From positions 62,001 to 126,000 of the forward strand of contig CAWJMD010000008.1 of assembly GCA_963843835.1 (NCBI GenBank): a stretch of 64,000 nucleotides of DNA, given 5' to 3'. The number at the start of each line of letters is the position of its first letter. The stretch's first letter is position 1. The position numbers and the translations under genes were made by a program. Positions 32,384 to 40,950 of this stretch are shown one piece after another. The notes beneath the pieces are model-generated. The model was not told the DNA's origin. It saw only the letters and a program-made list of their open reading frames with translations, and searched no databases. This DNA comes from CAWJMD01 sp963843835 (GTDB lineage Bacteria; Actinomycetota; Actinomycetes; Actinomycetales; CAWJMD01).

Positions 32384-33082
32384 TCAGTGGTCGTGCTTGT
32401 CGTTGGGGCGCAACAGGTTCCGGACAGCGTCCAGGGCCGAGTCGATGGCGCGCTCGATGGCGTCGACGTCGTCGTCGGCGAGCCCGCTGGACCGCAGCTC
32501 GTTGCTGACGGTGTGGTGGAAGCGCTGCACCATCTCGTCGGCCCGCGCCAGGGCCCGGTGGGAGCCCGTGAAGTCCGGACCCGGCGGCGGGGGCAGGGGA
32601 TGGGGAGGCGGCGGGGCGGAGGGTCCGCGTCCGGTGAACGGGTCGGGACCCCGCTCACGCTCTCGACGGTCCCGGGACGAGACCTTCGAGGCGGCTCGCG
32701 CCGCCTTGGCCGCCTCGGCCAGCTCGCCGCGCAGGTCCCGGCTGGCGGCGCGCACCTGGTCGCGCACCTCCTCGGCGAGGCGCCGCACCTCCTCGGCGAG
32801 GTCGGCGTCGAGGTCCGCGAGGTCGGCGTGCCGGCTGCGGAGCTCGGCGCGACCTGCCTCGGTGATGCGGTACACCGCCTTGCGGCCCGAGTCCTCCCGC
32901 TCGACGAGCCCCTCCTCCTCGAGGCGGGCCAGTCGCGGGTAGACCGTGCCGGCGCTAGGCGAGTACATGCCGTCGAAGCGTTCCTCGAGGGCGCGGATGA
33001 ACTCGTACCCGTGACGGGGGGCCTCGTCGAGCAGGCTGAGCAGGTAGAGGCGCAGCTGTCCGTGGCCGAAGACGGGGCTCAC
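32384..33082 (-). CDS. PadR-family transcriptional regulator
   Basis: A 232-residue regulator. The N-terminal winged helix is diagnostic: LRLYLLSLLDEAPRHGYEFI at residue 10, then SAGTVYPRLARLEEEGLVE near 42. A long charged coiled coil (residues 75-130) and a Pro-rich linker precede a C-terminal helical segment, longer than in compact PadR proteins. The GTG start overlaps the stop of the upstream DUF4097 gene by 4 bp. Two copies of a palindromic element upstream of the operon are its probable operators. Confidence 0.9.
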   Translation of the reverse strand: MSPVFGHGQLRLYLLSLLDEAPRHGYEFIRALEERFDGMYSPSAGTVYPRLARLEEEGLVEREDSGRKAVYRITEAGRAELRSRHADLADLDADLAEEVRRLAEEVRDQVRAASRDLRGELAEAAKAARAASKVSSRDRRERERGPDPFTGRGPSAPPPPHPLPPPPGPDFTGSHRALARADEMVQRFHHTVSNELRSSGLADDDVDAIERAIDSALDAVRNLLRPNDKHDH

Positions 33083-33930
33083 CGGCGCTTCTCCATGGCG
33101 GGTCGTCCCGGTGCCGCCGCGTGCAGGAGCGTGACGTCGCCCGAGACGGACTTGGCGACCAGCTGCACGGCGCCGTCGCCGCGCGCGATCCGTCCACCGT
33201 TCTTGCCCGGCTTCTCGCTCAGCCTCTCCCCGCCCGCCACGACCCGTCCGGAGACGGACGTGGCGGTCACGTCGAAGCCCGCGTCAGCCGGGATGCGGAT
33301 CGTGACGTCGCCGCTGACGGTCGTGGCGGAGATCGTCGAGGGGGTCGTGCCGAGGTCGACGGCCAGCGAACCCGAGACGCTCTTGCCGTGGAGGGTGGGC
33401 ATCGAGGCCGCCTGCACGGTGAGCGACCCGGAGACGGTGTCGCCGCTGAACGAGCCGTGCTGGTCGACCACCTCGATGGATCCGGATACGGTCTTGGCGT
33501 CGACGTCGGCGTGCACGCCGTCCACCACGATCGTGCCGGAGACCGTGCGTACCTGGGCCGGTTCCGACGTGCCGCTGACCAGGCCGTCCGCGGTGACGGT
33601 GCCGAGGTGGACGGCCACCTTGCGGGGCACCGCGATGCTGATGTCGGCGCGGTCCTCGCGCGCCGTGACGAACCGCAGGCCCTCGAGGAGGTTGTCCCAC
33701 CTCAGCGTGGGGTGTGCGATCTCGAGCACGCCGTCGTGCCACGAGACGGTCAGGTCACGACCGCGGACGCTCGATACCTCGACGCGCACGCCCTCCTGCT
33801 GGTCGTGGGCGACCACGTCGGCGCGCCCCCCGATCAGCCTGACCCGGACCTGGCGGACCGGGTCGGTCTCGCCTCCGACCTCGATGACGCGGGGGGCCGA
33901 CACCGTCCACCGCTCGTTGTCCTCGTCCAC
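33079..33930 (-). CDS. DUF4097 beta-strand repeat protein
   Basis: A 283-residue protein made of short repeated beta-strand units, many carrying TVSGS, SVSGD or TVSGD (for example residues 130-230), predicted to form a right-handed or stacked beta structure. DUF4097 proteins often accompany PadR regulators and membrane-stress genes; the function is unknown. No signal peptide or membrane helix is seen. Two tandem GTG codons occur; AGGAGG is two bases from the first (33933) and five from the second (33930), so 33930 is chosen. Confidence 0.85.
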   Translation of the reverse strand: MDEDNERWTVSAPRVIEVGGETDPVRQVRVRLIGGRADVVAHDQQEGVRVEVSSVRGRDLTVSWHDGVLEIAHPTLRWDNLLEGLRFVTAREDRADISIAVPRKVAVHLGTVTADGLVSGTSEPAQVRTVSGTIVVDGVHADVDAKTVSGSIEVVDQHGSFSGDTVSGSLTVQAASMPTLHGKSVSGSLAVDLGTTPSTISATTVSGDVTIRIPADAGFDVTATSVSGRVVAGGERLSEKPGKNGGRIARGDGAVQLVAKSVSGDVTLLHAAAPGRPAMEKRR

Positions 33931-33941
33931 CACTGCCTCCT

Positions 33942-34009
33942 GAGTCGAGATATATCGCGTTGGGGAGGACGGTAGCCCCGGCGACGGATCCGAGTCAAGA
34001 TATATCGCG
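33942..34009 (-). promoter_or_regulatory. Twin operators of the DUF4097-PadR operon
   Basis: Two 18-bp copies (33942-33959 and 33992-34009) differ at one base and contain the 8-bp palindrome GATATATC within a longer imperfect palindrome. Copy starts are 50 bp apart, about five helical turns. The nearer copy overlaps the likely -10 (TATATC-type) of the minus-strand operon. Binding by the encoded PadR protein is inferred. Confidence 0.7.
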
Positions 34010-34029
34010 AGCTCGCCGCGGCATGCGGA

Positions 34030-34662
34030 TCAGGTCTGGGGGAGGCCCAGCCACGCGTGCCAGCCGCCGTGCAGCACCAGCCAGGCGATGAGGCCGTAGC
34101 CGGCCTGCCCGGGGTGTGCCGTGCCGGCCCCGCCGGCGGCGCTGACGTTCGTCCCCAGGTCGGTGAACCACTGGTCGTGGCCGCGCAGCGGTCCGTGGCA
34201 GTCGACGTAGGGGACGGCACGGCGGTCGCACACGTCCGCGAACGCGGTCGACAACTCGGCGATGCTGGCGTCGCGCGCGGCGTCCTGGCTCGGGGGAGGA
34301 CCGACGACGAAGGTCGAGATGGAGTCCGCGGCGGCGTCGTCGAGCACGTTGGCCAGGTTGAGCCGGCTCCGCGCCAGCGTCGTCCCCTGATCGAGGTCGG
34401 CCGCGCCGAGGCCGACGACGAGCCGGTTGTCGGCCGACGCGGAGAACCGCCGCGTGGTCTCCTCGCGCCAGCGTTCGAGCAGGCCCGCGGTGCCCTCGCC
34501 CGGTACGCCCAGCGGGAACAGCGCGAGCCCGCCGGGCGGGTGGGGGGTGCGTGCTCCCACGCGGCCCGTCCACCCCAGGGCCTTGGGGTCGCCGAGCCCG
34601 GCGACCAGGTCGTCGCCGACCACGCAGATCCGCAGACCTGTGGCTGCCGTCTCGTCCGTCAC
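34030..34662 (-). CDS. SGNH/GDSL-type hydrolase
   Basis: A 210-residue SGNH-fold esterase/lipase-like protein. Block I appears as CVVGDDLVAGLGDPKALGW near residue 13, with Asp in place of the usual nucleophilic Ser of GDSL (GDDL), so activity is doubtful or altered. Block III-like VVGLGAADLDQG is near 81 and the terminal DxxH-like segment near 178 (GAGTAHPGQAGY) retains the His. The protein is cytoplasmic, without a signal. GTG 34662 has AGGAG about ten bases upstream. Confidence 0.72.
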   Translation of the reverse strand: MTDETAATGLRICVVGDDLVAGLGDPKALGWTGRVGARTPHPPGGLALFPLGVPGEGTAGLLERWREETTRRFSASADNRLVVGLGAADLDQGTTLARSRLNLANVLDDAAADSISTFVVGPPPSQDAARDASIAELSTAFADVCDRRAVPYVDCHGPLRGHDQWFTDLGTNVSAAGGAGTAHPGQAGYGLIAWLVLHGGWHAWLGLPQT

Positions 34663-34683
34663 GTCGTGGCGCTCCTGGGTAGA

Positions 34684-34709
34684 CCGGTCCCTGTCCGGAC
34701 CGGGACCGG
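34684..34709 (-). terminator. Terminator-like hairpin after the kgd-DUF6104 operon
   Basis: A perfect 8-bp stem (34684-34691 with 34702-34709) and a 10-base loop lie 28 bases beyond the DUF6104 stop. There is no T-run. Confidence 0.5.
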
Positions 34710-34737
34710 GTTCAAGGTGGAATCCCTTGTCTACCAG

Positions 34738-34917
34738 TCAGTCGTCGTCGACGTCGTCGAGACGCGCCAGCCAGGTGGCGAGGCGTTCGACCGGCGTCTC
34801 GAACTCCGGGTTCAGGTCGACGAACGCGCGCAGCTTCTCGGCCACCCAGGCCATGCTCACCTCGTCGTCCCCGCGGCGTGCCTCCAGCTCCTCGATGCCC
34901 CTGTCCGTGAAGTACAT
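34738..34917 (-). CDS. DUF6104 small acidic protein coupled to kgd
   Basis: A 59-residue acidic protein (starts MYFTDRGIEELEARRGDDEV, ends in several Asp). It matches the actinobacterial DUF6104 family, which has no known function. The ATG overlaps the kgd stop by one base (TGATG), so translation is coupled to the 2-oxoglutarate decarboxylase; a role as a regulator or subunit of that complex is an inference from position. Confidence 0.8.
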   Translation of the reverse strand: MYFTDRGIEELEARRGDDEVSMAWVAEKLRAFVDLNPEFETPVERLATWLARLDDVDDD

Positions 34918-37900
34918 CAGCGAGCGAAGGCCTGCTCGACCAGGGCCTGCTGCTCCAGGGCGTGCTTCTTGCTCGACCCGGTCGCCGGCGACGCCGAGGC
35001 GCGGCGCGTGACCTTGCGGATCGGGCGGGACACGTGCTCGGTCAGACCGAGCGCGATGAAGGGCCACGCACCCTGGTTGGCCGGCTCCTCCTGCACCCAG
35101 ACCAGCTCGGCGTCGCCGAACGGCGCCAGCGCCTCGTCCCAGGCGTCCTGGTCGACCGGGTAGAGCTGCTCGGCCCGCACGATCGCGGTCCGGGTGTCGC
35201 CGACCTTGGCGCGGTGGGCCAGGAGGTCGTAGTAGACCTTGCCGGTGCACATCAGCACGCGGTCGACGCCCTTGGCCTCGTCCGGGCTCGCGAACTGCTC
35301 GCCGATCACCGCGCGGAAGCCGCCGGTGGTGAAGTCGTCGACGGAGGACGACGCGGCCTTCAGCCGGAGCATGGACTTGGGCGTGAACACCACCAGCGGA
35401 CGTCGCGGCCTGGCGAAGGCCTGGCGGCGCAGCAGGTGGAAGTGCGACGCGGGCGTCGACGGCATCGCGACCGTCATGTTGTCCTCGGCGCACATCTGCA
35501 GGAACCGCTCGATGCGGGCGGACGAGTGGTCGGGGCCCTGACCCTCGTAGCCGTGCGGCAGCAGGAGCGTCACCGACGAGTTCTGGCCCCACTTCTGCTC
35601 GGAGCTGGAGATGAACTCGTCGACGATCGTCTGTGCTCCGTTGCCGAAGTCGCCGAACTGCGCCTCCCAGAGCACCAGCGCGTCGGGACGCTCGACGGAG
35701 TACCCGTACTCGAAGCCCATCGCCGCGTACTCGCTCAGCAGCGAGTCGTAGACCCAGAAGCGCGCCTGGTCCTCGGAGAGGTACAGCAGGGGCGTCCACT
35801 CCTCGCCGGAGTTCTTGTCGGTGAGGACGGCGTGGCGCTGCACGAACGTCCCGCGCCGCGAGTCCTGGCCGGCCAACCGGACGGGCACGCCCTCCAGGAG
35901 CAGCGACCCGAACGCCAGCAGCTCGCCGTAGCCCCAGTCGATCCCACCCTCGCGCGACATCTGCGACCGCTTCTCCAGAAGCTGGCGCAGCTTCGGGTGG
36001 ACGGTGAACGTCGACGGGGGCGAGACGTGGGCGTCGCCGATCCGCTTCATCACCTCGAGCGAGACCGCGGTCTCACGCTGCACGGGGTGCTGGCTTGCCA
36101 GCGCGTCCTGCTGCTGGGCGACCGGCTGCTCCAGCCCGGCCGGCAGCTCGTGCAGGTCGCCCGAGTCGTCGCGCGCGCGGTCGTCCCCCTTGGTCGTCTC
36201 CCTGGTCTCGGCGAACACGCGCTCGAGCTGCTGCTGGTAGTCCTTCAGCGCGGCCTCGGCCTCCTCCACCGTGATGTCGCCGCGCCCGATCAGCGACTCC
36301 GTGTACAGCTTGCGGACGCTGCGCTTGGCCTCGATGAGCGAGTACATCAGCGGCTGGGTCATCGACGGGTCGTCGCCCTCGTTGTGGCCGCGACGGCGGT
36401 AGCACACGAGGTCGATGACGACGTCCTTGTCGAACTCCTGGCGGAAGTCGAACGCCAGCTTGGCCACCCGGGCGCAGGCCTCGGGGTCGTCGCCGTTCAC
36501 GTGGAAGATCGGCGCCTGGATCATCTTGCCGACGTCGGTGCAGTAGAACGAGGAGCGGCTCGCTGCCGGGGCGGTGGTGAAGCCGACCTGGTTGTTCACG
36601 ACCATGTGGACGGTGCCGCCGGTGCGGTAGCCACGCAGCTGCGACAGGTTCAGGGTCTCGGCGACGACACCCTGACCGGCGAAGGCCGCGTCACCGTGCA
36701 TCAGGACGGGGAGCACGGGGAAGGACTCGCCGGCGCGGTTGAGGCGGTCCTGCTTCGCCCGCACGACGCCCTCGAGGACGGGGTTGACCGCCTCGAGGTG
36801 GGACGGGTTGGCCGCCAGGTACACCTTCGTCGTCGCGCCGGACTCCGACGTGAAGGTCCCCTCGGTGCCGAGGTGGTACTTCACGTCGCCGGAACCCTGC
36901 ACCGACCGCGGGTCCGAGGTGCCCTCGAACTCGCGGAAGATCTGGCCGTAGCTCTTGCCCGCGATGTTGGCCAGGACGTTCAGGCGGCCACGGTGCGGCA
37001 TGCCGACGCAGACCTCGTCGAGACCCTCCTCGGCGGCGGCCGACAGCAGCGCGTCCATCAGCGGGATCGCCGACTCCCCGCCCTCCAGGCTGAAGCGCTT
37101 CTGACCGACGAACTTGGTCTGCAGGAACGTCTCGAAGGCCTCGGCGGCGTTGAGGCGCCGCAGGATGCGCAGCTGGTCCTCACGGCTCGGCTTGAGGTAC
37201 GGCTTCTCGACGCGGTTCTGGATCCAGGCGCGCTGCTCCGGGTCCTGGATGTGCATGTACTCGATGCCGGTGGTGCGGCAGTAGGAGTCACGGAGCACAC
37301 CCAGGATGTGCCGCAGCTTCATCACGGGCTTGCCGCCGAAGCCACCGGTCGGGAACTCGCGCTCGAGGTCCCAGAGGGTCAGGCCGTGCGTCTGCACGTC
37401 GAGGTCCGGGTGACGCCGCTGCCGGTACTCCAGCGGGTCGGTGTCGGCCATCAGGTGCCCGCGGACGCGGTAGGCGTGGATCAGCTCGACCACGCGTGCG
37501 GTCTTGTTGATCTCGTCGTCCTCGGAGACCGAGATGTCCCGGATCCAGCGGACGGGCTCGTAGGGGATCCGCAGCGAGCGGAAGATGCGGTCGTAGAAGC
37601 CGTCCTCGCCGAGCAGCTTCGAGTGCACGATGCGCAGGAAGTCACCGGACTGGGCGCCCTGGATGATGCGGTGGTCGTAGGTCGACGTCAGCGTCATCAC
37701 CTTGCTGACGGCCAGCCGCGCGAGGGTCTCCTCGCTGGCTCCGGCGTACTCGGCCGGGTAGTCCATCGCACCGACGCCGATGATCGTCCCCTGGCCCTGC
37801 ATCAGCCGGGGCACCGAGTGCACGGTGCCGATCGTGCCGGGGTTGGTCAGGCTGATCGTGGTGCCCTGGAAGTCCTCGACCGTGAGCTTGCCGGAGCGGG

Positions 37901-38804
37901 CGCGGCGGATGACGTCCTCGTACGCCGCCCAGAACTGGGCGAAGTCCATCCGGTCGGCGTTCTTGACCGAGGGGACGAGCAGCTGGCGGGTGCCGTCGTC
38001 CTTCGGCAGGTCGATGGCGATGCCGAGGTTGACCGCGTGGTTCTTGACCAGGGCGGGCTTGCCCTCGGCCTCGGTGTAGCCGTTGTTCATCTCCGGCATG
38101 TGCGCCAGCGCCTCGACGACGGCGAAGCCGATGAGGTGCGTGAAGGACACCTTGCCGCCGCGAGCGCGGGCCAGGTTGGAGTTGATGACGATGCGGTTGT
38201 CGACCAGCAGCTTGGCCGGGATCGCCCGCACGCTCGTGGCGGTGGGCACGCCGAGGCTCGACTCCATGTTGGTGACGACGCGGGCGGCGGCGCCCTTGAT
38301 CCGTACCTGCTCCGGCTCGGTGGACCTCTCCTGCGGCGCCTGGCGCTCACTCGCGGGGGCCAGCTTGCGGGGGGTGGGGGACCCGGTCGCGGTGGTGCTG
38401 GTCCCGCCGACGGCAACCGGTGGCGTGCCGGTCTTCTCGGGGGTCCGGGTGGCGGCCGTGGTGGGCGCCGACGGCGCTGGCACGGTCGACTTCTTGTCGG
38501 CGGGGGTCTCCTCGCGGTTGCCGGCGGACGACGCCGCGGACTTCTCGCGGGAGGGGCTGGGGGCCGGTGGTGCGTGCGCGGCCGTCTCCTGCCCGACGGC
38601 CCCGTGGTCCACGGCCTCCTTGCGGGCGACGCGCTTGTCGTCCTCGGGGGTGAAGTCGGCGAAGAACTCCCACCAGGCGGGGTCGACCGACTCCTTGTCC
38701 TCCTGGTACTGCTGGTAGAGCTCGTCGACGAGCCACTCGTTCGGACCGAACCCCGCAGCCGGTCCGGATCCGCCGGGCTGCTGAGGGGACTGTGACACTG
38801 ACAC
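34917..38804 (-). CDS. kgd: Multifunctional 2-oxoglutarate decarboxylase/dehydrogenase (fused E2-E1)
   Basis: A 1295-residue actinobacterial KGD. The short N-terminal segment (FGPNEWLVDELYQQYQ) is followed by a disordered Pro/Thr/Ser linker (60-150), an E2-type succinyltransferase domain with the catalytic STYDHRIIQGAQSGDF near residue 370, and the E1 ThDP domain with HGDAAFAGQGVVAETLNLSQ near 704 and VVNNQVGFTT. It serves the TCA cycle at the 2-oxoglutarate node; in relatives it is inhibited by the FHA protein GarA. The start GTG 38804 is followed by another GTG two codons on. DUF6104 is coupled downstream. Confidence 0.95.
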   Translation of the reverse strand: MSVSQSPQQPGGSGPAAGFGPNEWLVDELYQQYQEDKESVDPAWWEFFADFTPEDDKRVARKEAVDHGAVGQETAAHAPPAPSPSREKSAASSAGNREETPADKKSTVPAPSAPTTAATRTPEKTGTPPVAVGGTSTTATGSPTPRKLAPASERQAPQERSTEPEQVRIKGAAARVVTNMESSLGVPTATSVRAIPAKLLVDNRIVINSNLARARGGKVSFTHLIGFAVVEALAHMPEMNNGYTEAEGKPALVKNHAVNLGIAIDLPKDDGTRQLLVPSVKNADRMDFAQFWAAYEDVIRRARSGKLTVEDFQGTTISLTNPGTIGTVHSVPRLMQGQGTIIGVGAMDYPAEYAGASEETLARLAVSKVMTLTSTYDHRIIQGAQSGDFLRIVHSKLLGEDGFYDRIFRSLRIPYEPVRWIRDISVSEDDEINKTARVVELIHAYRVRGHLMADTDPLEYRQRRHPDLDVQTHGLTLWDLEREFPTGGFGGKPVMKLRHILGVLRDSYCRTTGIEYMHIQDPEQRAWIQNRVEKPYLKPSREDQLRILRRLNAAEAFETFLQTKFVGQKRFSLEGGESAIPLMDALLSAAAEEGLDEVCVGMPHRGRLNVLANIAGKSYGQIFREFEGTSDPRSVQGSGDVKYHLGTEGTFTSESGATTKVYLAANPSHLEAVNPVLEGVVRAKQDRLNRAGESFPVLPVLMHGDAAFAGQGVVAETLNLSQLRGYRTGGTVHMVVNNQVGFTTAPAASRSSFYCTDVGKMIQAPIFHVNGDDPEACARVAKLAFDFRQEFDKDVVIDLVCYRRRGHNEGDDPSMTQPLMYSLIEAKRSVRKLYTESLIGRGDITVEEAEAALKDYQQQLERVFAETRETTKGDDRARDDSGDLHELPAGLEQPVAQQQDALASQHPVQRETAVSLEVMKRIGDAHVSPPSTFTVHPKLRQLLEKRSQMSREGGIDWGYGELLAFGSLLLEGVPVRLAGQDSRRGTFVQRHAVLTDKNSGEEWTPLLYLSEDQARFWVYDSLLSEYAAMGFEYGYSVERPDALVLWEAQFGDFGNGAQTIVDEFISSSEQKWGQNSSVTLLLPHGYEGQGPDHSSARIERFLQMCAEDNMTVAMPSTPASHFHLLRRQAFARPRRPLVVFTPKSMLRLKAASSSVDDFTTGGFRAVIGEQFASPDEAKGVDRVLMCTGKVYYDLLAHRAKVGDTRTAIVRAEQLYPVDQDAWDEALAPFGDAELVWVQEEPANQGAWPFIALGLTEHVSRPIRKVTRRASASPATGSSKKHALEQQALVEQAFAR

Positions 38805-38984
38805 GGCGAAAACCGCCCACTTCCGCGTTCGAAGGCCGCACCTGCGAGAGCCGGACCGGGGTTGGCTCGACCCGGGCCGTGGGCGGCGTGTTCGAGCCGT
38901 CCTCGACCCGGGTCAAACCCTAGTCCCTGCGGCCCGCGGATGAGAGCCGGGTGGTTCCTCCAGGGGACCGCGTCACCGCCGCCT

Positions 38985-39785
38985 TCAGGTCACGTCCCGT
39001 CGCAGCGTCAGGGCCGCTCCGACGCCCGCCGAGACGAGCGCGTACCCGAGGAGCACGACCAGCCCGAGCCACCACGGGAGGATCTCGAACGTCGTCCCGT
39101 CGGGCTGCTGGGTCGACGGGTTGAGCATGGCGCTCGTCGCGTTGCTCGGGAACCACTTGAGGAGGTCCGGGCCCCACGAGACGAACGACAGCGCGATCGT
39201 CGCCACGAACTCCACGAAGACGAACCCGACGCCGACCAGGATGGCGACGATCTGGTTGCCGATCAGGGTGCCCAGCCCGATGCCGAGCAGCCCCCAGAGC
39301 ACGAAGCCGAGCAGGGCGAGGGCAAGCGACCGCGGCAGACCTGCCGCGTCCAGGTTCGTGTCGAGACCGCGCGCCGAGAGGATCAGGTAGGTGACCGCGA
39401 TCCCGAGGCCCAGGGCGACCACGCCGTAGAGCACGGAGTAGACGCCGCAGGAGACCCACTTCGCCACCACCACGCGGGGTCGTCGCGGGGTGGCCAGGAA
39501 CGTCGGAGTGACCGTCAGGTGCCGGTACTCGCCGCTGATGATGAGGATGCCCAGGACCAGCGTGAAGACGTAGCCGAACGAGGAGAGGGCGGAGGTGTAG
39601 AGCGACCGGGCCACCCCGTCGACCTCCGGACCGGGAGCCTGCTGGCCCGGGGAGAACTCGAGCCCGGCGGTGAAGGCCCCGGGGAGCGACCAGAGCATCG
39701 CCCAGACGGCGAGGCCGATGAGCATCCCCCACCAGGACCGCGTCGTGCGGACCTTCAGCATCTCCGTCGCGACGAGGGCGCTCAT
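38985..39785 (-). CDS. ABC transporter permease (ABC-2 type)
   Basis: A 266-residue protein with six predicted membrane helices, beginning MSALVATEMLKVRTTRSWWG, the usual N-terminus of ABC-2 exporter permeases; EYRHLTVTPTFLATPRR near residue 90 is a family hallmark loop. The start overlaps the stop of the ATP-binding gene by 4 bp. The exported substrate is unknown. The partner ATPase gene is frameshifted in this sequence. Confidence 0.88.
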   Translation of the reverse strand: MSALVATEMLKVRTTRSWWGMLIGLAVWAMLWSLPGAFTAGLEFSPGQQAPGPEVDGVARSLYTSALSSFGYVFTLVLGILIISGEYRHLTVTPTFLATPRRPRVVVAKWVSCGVYSVLYGVVALGLGIAVTYLILSARGLDTNLDAAGLPRSLALALLGFVLWGLLGIGLGTLIGNQIVAILVGVGFVFVEFVATIALSFVSWGPDLLKWFPSNATSAMLNPSTQQPDGTTFEILPWWLGLVVLLGYALVSAGVGAALTLRRDVT

Positions 39786-40823
39786 CGGATCACCTCCGAG
39801 GTCGGGGAGCCGGTATCCGTGATCCCGGCGCCGTGGTGCCCCGGCGGCGGTACCTGGCCCTGGCTCGCGCCCGGTGCCTTGCCCGTGTAGTCGCTGGACA
39901 CCAGTGAGAAGAACATCGACTCCAGGTCGGAGCCGACGCGGGTGAGCTCGTGCAGCTCGACGCCCGCCGTGAACGCCGCGTGACCGACCTCTGCTGCGGT
40001 CCGCTCGTGCACGAGGAGTGCTCCGTCGCCGCCGGACTCGGCGTCCCATCCCTGGTGCTCGGCGAGCCGGAGCAAGGTCGAGGGGTCGGCGGCCAGCACG
40101 CGGATCCCCGCCCTGGCCTCCGCCTCCAGCTCGGCGAGCGTCGACTGCCTCACCGCGCGGCCCTGGCTGATGATCACGACGTCGTCGACCGTCTGCTGGA
40201 CCTCCGACAGCATGTGGCTCGAGACCAGGATCGTGCGGCCCTCGTCCGCCATCGCGCGCAGGAAGCCGCGAAGCCAGCGGATCCCCTCGGGGTCGAGGCC
40301 GTTCGCGGGCTCGTCGAGGATCAGCACGCCGGGGTCGCCCACGAGGGCGGCCGCCAGGCCGAGGCGCTGGCGCATGCCCATCGAGAAGCCCCCGACCCGT
40401 CTCCGGGCGGCGGGGCTGCAGCCCTACCAGCTCCAGGAGCTGGTCGGCGCGGTGGCCGTCGGCCCCGCACGTGCGTCCCAGCACGCGCAGGTGGTCGCGC
40501 GCCGTGCGGCCGGGGTGGAAGCTGCTGGCCTCGAGCGCAGCGCCGACGGTGCGCTGCGGTGCGTCGAGGTCGGCGTAGGGACGGCCGCCGATCGTGGCCG
40601 TGCCCGCCGTCGGGGAGACCAGACCCAGCAGCATGCGCAGAGTGGTCGTCTTGCCCGCACCGTTCGGGCCGAGGAAGCCGGTGATCCGGCCCGGCTCGAC
40701 GGTGAACGTCAGGTCATGGACGGCGGTCACGTCACCGAACCTCTTGGTGAGGCCCCTCACCTCGACCCGTCCCGCCGACGACGGACCGCCGCCGCCGGCC
40801 CTGGTCGGAGCGGTTGTGCTCAT
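39782..40823 (-). pseudogene. ABC transporter ATP-binding protein, single-base frameshift
   Basis: The complete protein can be read only by skipping one base. Frame 1 (from ATG 40823) holds FLGPNGAGKTTTLRML (Walker A) and ends at LLELVGLQP. Frame 2 resumes with ARRRVGGFSMGMRQRLGLAA (signature), VLILDEPANGLDPEG (Walker B) and SSHML (H-loop). The break lies in a four-G run on the plus strand (40412-40415); removing one G restores LQPAARRRVGG exactly. This is either an indel error, a real inactivation, or less likely a programmed +1 shift at CCC-C. Beyond the frameshift the gene looks intact. Confidence 0.88.
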
Positions 40824-40950
40824 CGGATACCCCCAGCTCGTGGTGGGATGCCTCGCTCGGCACCCGGCCCGCGGGTGGTCCGCGGGCCGACGCCCCATCC
40901 TGTCGGGCGGGCAACGCCCGCGTCGTCAGACCCCCGTCGGGCCCGCGTGC

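Noticed and set aside
34962..38795. A 1277-codon open frame antisense to kgd
   Set aside because: It is a high-GC shadow: it mirrors kgd codon positions, has no recognisable domains and no ribosome site, while kgd is complete and conserved.
38985..40823. Fused ABC ATPase-permease of 637 residues
   Set aside because: The long frame arises because the ATPase frame shifts into an out-of-frame stretch that happens to join the permease frame; signature and Walker B motifs lie in the other frame.
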